DNA of 64,000 nucleotides from Solwaraspora sp. WMMD791 (GTDB lineage Bacteria; Actinomycetota; Actinomycetes; Mycobacteriales; Micromonosporaceae): NCBI RefSeq assembly GCF_029581195.1, contig NZ_CP120737.1, positions 1,984,001 to 2,048,000 of the forward strand, read 5' to 3'. Shown piece by piece: positions 62,011 to 64,000 of this stretch (position 1 is its first letter; each line of letters starts with the position of its first letter). The notes under the pieces were generated by a model. It saw only the letters and a program-made list of their open reading frames with translations, ran no database searches and was not told where the DNA came from. The position numbers and the translations under genes were made by a program.

Positions 62011-63614
62011 CGCGGTGCCTTTCTGCCGGTGGCCGACCTGTTGGACGATTCCGCCCCGTGCGGTGTTTCCGGCGGCCGGGCCGCACCCGCGTCGACCGCC
62101 ACGGCCAACTCGGCCGCCGCGCCCGCCTCGGCGAAGTAGCTGAGTTCGAGGACCTCGCGCACGTCGGTGACCAGGCGTCGGTGCGCCCGTGGGGTACGGC
62201 TCTCCAGGCTCCGCCACCGCCGGGTCAGTTCCCGCAACCGGTCGCGCAGCTCAGCGGGGGTGTCGGCGGCGAGCCCGAATCGCTCGACGGTGGTGCGTCC
62301 GCTGACCAGGTCGCGCAGGTGCCCCGACGCGTCCTCGGGCAGCACGAGGTCGCCACGGACGTGCGCTTGGAGTACGTCGGCCAGGGCGACCCGACGCAGT
62401 TCGGGCTCTCGGGCCAGCCGGGCGAACGTCTCGCGCAGCGCCTGACGCCCCGGCCCGTCCGCGACCGAGACCGGCGTACGGGCCAGGGCCGCCCGCACCT
62501 GCTCCAGCGCCGAGTGGGCGCGCAGCGGGTCGGCGACCGAGATGAACCGGTCCCGCAGGGTGCCCACCACCTGCTCGATGCCGCATCGGTGCGCGAGCAC
62601 GGCGAGCAGGTCCGGGGTGTCCGCCACGCCGGAGTCGAGGACGGACAGTGCCTCCCGGATGCCGAACCGGCCGAGCAGGTCCAGCAGTTCGCGGCAGTCC
62701 TCGACGGGAACCGGGATCGGCAGCTGCCCCAGTCGACCGAGGAACCGTTGGTCGTCGACGTCGAGCAGCCGGGCGCGGGCGGGTTCGTCGAGCCCGGCCA
62801 GGCCGCGCAGCGCGGTCGCGTGCCGCTCGGTGAAGTCCACGCCCCGGGCGGTCTGCGCCACCAGGCCGGCGACCGGCAGTACCTCGGCGACCAGGCCGGC
62901 CAGCCGCTGGGCGGCGCGGGCGGCGAGCCGGTGCGCGTCGGCACGCCGCTGATCCGGCGGCCGGTCGTCGCTGACCGCGTCCATCCGGCTCAGCACGCCG
63001 AGCACGTTGCGCGCGGGCAGCCCCGCGCCGGTGACGGTGGCCTGGAACTCTTCGAGCGCCTGCCGGTCGACCTCACCGGGGCTGTGCATGACGTACAGCA
63101 GCACGTCCGCCTGCCGTACGGCCGCCATCGCGTAGTCGTCCAGATGTGTCGGGGAGTCACTACCCGGGGTGTCGATGAGGACGAACTCCCGGTCGATCCG
63201 GCGGTCCGGGGTCCGGACGGTCAGATGACTGACCTGGCGGTGGTCGACGGGCAGGTCGACCGGCACCCCACCACCCGGCCCGGCGGCGACCAGGGTCGAC
63301 GTTCCGTCCACCAGGTGCACGGTCACGCCGGGCAACGGGTGGTACCGGAACCAGACGTTCACGGTGGTGCGCTCGGTAGCTCCACTGGCAGCGAGGCGCT
63401 GCCCCAGCAACGCGTTGACCAGCGTCGACTTTCCGGCGTTGAGTCGCCCCCCGACGGCGACCCGGATCGTGCGGTCCGCCAGCCGGCGCGTCACGGCCTC
63501 GACGTCGGTCCGCAGTGGGCCATCGGGCAGCAGCTCGACGGCCCAGCGCAGTTGCGCCGCCGTACGGGCGCACAGCGGCGCCGCCTCGTCGCTGGCGTAC
63601 GGCACGGAGGTCAC
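61983..63614 (-). CDS. Dynamin family GTPase (first gene, IniA/IniC-like)
   Basis: A 543-residue GTPase. G1 is 'VGGRLNAGKSTLVNALLG' (~53-70), the G2 region 'ATERTTVNVWF', G3 'IDTPGSDSPTHLDDYA' and G4 'VLSRMDAV'. A helical stalk follows. It has no clear membrane helix, unlike its neighbour, so the two may form an unequal pair as in other bacterial tandem dynamins. The GTG at 63614 overlaps the stop of the IniB-like gene by 4 bp (GTGA), coupling their translation. Confidence 0.85.
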   Translation of the reverse strand: MTSVPYASDEAAPLCARTAAQLRWAVELLPDGPLRTDVEAVTRRLADRTIRVAVGGRLNAGKSTLVNALLGQRLAASGATERTTVNVWFRYHPLPGVTVHLVDGTSTLVAAGPGGGVPVDLPVDHRQVSHLTVRTPDRRIDREFVLIDTPGSDSPTHLDDYAMAAVRQADVLLYVMHSPGEVDRQALEEFQATVTGAGLPARNVLGVLSRMDAVSDDRPPDQRRADAHRLAARAAQRLAGLVAEVLPVAGLVAQTARGVDFTERHATALRGLAGLDEPARARLLDVDDQRFLGRLGQLPIPVPVEDCRELLDLLGRFGIREALSVLDSGVADTPDLLAVLAHRCGIEQVVGTLRDRFISVADPLRAHSALEQVRAALARTPVSVADGPGRQALRETFARLAREPELRRVALADVLQAHVRGDLVLPEDASGHLRDLVSGRTTVERFGLAADTPAELRDRLRELTRRWRSLESRTPRAHRRLVTDVREVLELSYFAEAGAAAELAVAVDAGAARPPETPHGAESSNRSATGRKAPRCAEEPTIR

Positions 63615-64000
63615 GTCGGATCCGACCCGGACATGCCGTACCCGTGATCGACGCTGTGGTGGTGGTCCCCGTCGTCACCGTTCCAGCTGCTCGTGGTGTC
63701 TGCTTCCAGTGCCCGGTGCCCACCGACCGGCTCGTGGCCGGTGGCGTCGTGGCCGGCGGGGTCGTGGCCGGCGGGGTCGTGGTCGTGCACGTCGTAGCCG
63801 GTCGGATCGTGGTCTGCATAGTCGTAGCCGGTCGAATCGTGGTCGGAGTAGTCGTAGCCGGCGGTGTCGTCGAGCAGGTCGAGCAGCTCGGCGGCGGTGA
63901 TCGCCGCGAGGGCGCCGACGGCCGCGCTGCCGATCGCGGCGCCCCCGATCGCGAGCACCGTGCCGAAATCGACGTCCGGCGCGGCCGGGTCGTCCAGTCG
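63611..64000 (-). CDS. IniB-like His/Asp-rich repeat protein, 5' end cut by window
   Basis: The frame is open to the window end, giving 129 visible residues. An Ala/Gly-rich hydrophobic stretch ('GTVLAIGGAAIGSAAVGALAAITAAELLDLL') is followed by imperfect 10-residue repeats of the type TGYDYADHDP (three) and then 5-residue AGHDP-type repeats (three), ending in a His cluster 'DGDHHHSVDHGY'. It resembles the low-complexity body of IniB-domain proteins, which precede dynamin genes in actinobacteria. The His/Asp content suggests metal binding (inference). The N-terminal domain needed to confirm IniB is outside. Confidence 0.5.
   Translation of the reverse strand, partial: RLDDPAAPDVDFGTVLAIGGAAIGSAAVGALAAITAAELLDLLDDTAGYDYSDHDSTGYDYADHDPTGYDVHDHDPAGHDPAGHDATGHEPVGGHRALEADTTSSWNGDDGDHHHSVDHGYGMSGSDPT

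Noticed and set aside
63700-63870. CRISPR array or non-coding minisatellite
   Set aside because: The repeats are imperfect, have no uniform spacers and stay in frame as a His/Asp-rich peptide in a gene coupled to the dynamin gene.

Overview
The window is about 70% G+C or higher, densely coded on both strands, and rich in GTG starts and 1-4 bp stop/start overlaps. With the protein repertoire (DUF397 protein, SgcC-type beta-amino-acid cassette, ROK and LacI sugar regulators, IniB/dynamin-like operon), this points to a filamentous actinomycete, most likely Micromonosporaceae. No rRNA, tRNA, CRISPR array or insertion sequence was seen.

Layout: (1) 1-5.1 kb holds the 3' part of a fatty acyl-AMP ligase, a tiny membrane protein, a LemA plus M48 metalloprotease pair, and a structured intergenic region with an orphan DUF397 gene. 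(2) 5.1-7.4 kb is a patchy zone: an SDR, a frameshifted GNAT pseudogene, a striking 20-bp inverted repeat and a CYTH-domain protein. (3) 7.4-21.7 kb is a compact natural-product cluster. It has an MIO-type aminomutase closely resembling enediyne tyrosine aminomutases, an SDR, an epoxidase-like flavoprotein, a carrier-type flavin halogenase, a C-A-T NRPS with a degenerate condensation motif, a free PCP, a free C enzyme, a solute-binding-protein homologue without signal peptide, an acyl-CoA-dehydrogenase-fold monooxygenase and a methyltransferase. Together these look like a pathway that makes a beta-aryl amino acid, halogenates and oxidises it on a carrier protein, and transfers it to an acceptor. 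No polyketide synthase lies in the window. (4) 21.9-43.3 kb is a plant-polysaccharide island: mannonate dehydratase, secreted alpha-amylase, luciferase-like monooxygenase, rhamnogalacturonan lyase (PL11+CBM2), GH42, GH31, an Lpl-type ABC importer, a ROK regulator, GH3 and a LacI regulator. Several operator-like palindromes are visible. One motif is shared by the GH31 promoter and the importer promoter.

(5) 43.5-50.5 kb is mostly metabolic: aromatic amino acid decarboxylase, TauE/SafE permease, Rrf2 regulator, acyl-CoA thioesterase II, pyruvate kinase, and a secreted endonuclease/exonuclease/phosphatase-family protein. (6) 50.6-57.5 kb holds secreted or membrane-anchored proteins of unknown function around a LuxR-type and an FHA-HTH regulator, then a lipoprotein, a HIT hydrolase and gene remnants. 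(7) 57.6-64 kb is a chaperone/dynamin locus: a GrpE-like protein faces an operon of an IniB-like repeat protein (cut by the window end), two dynamin-family GTPases and an Hsp70-like ATPase, with overlapping reading frames.

Functions were assigned by reading translated motifs by eye. Substrate specificities and regulatory links are inferences unless stated otherwise.
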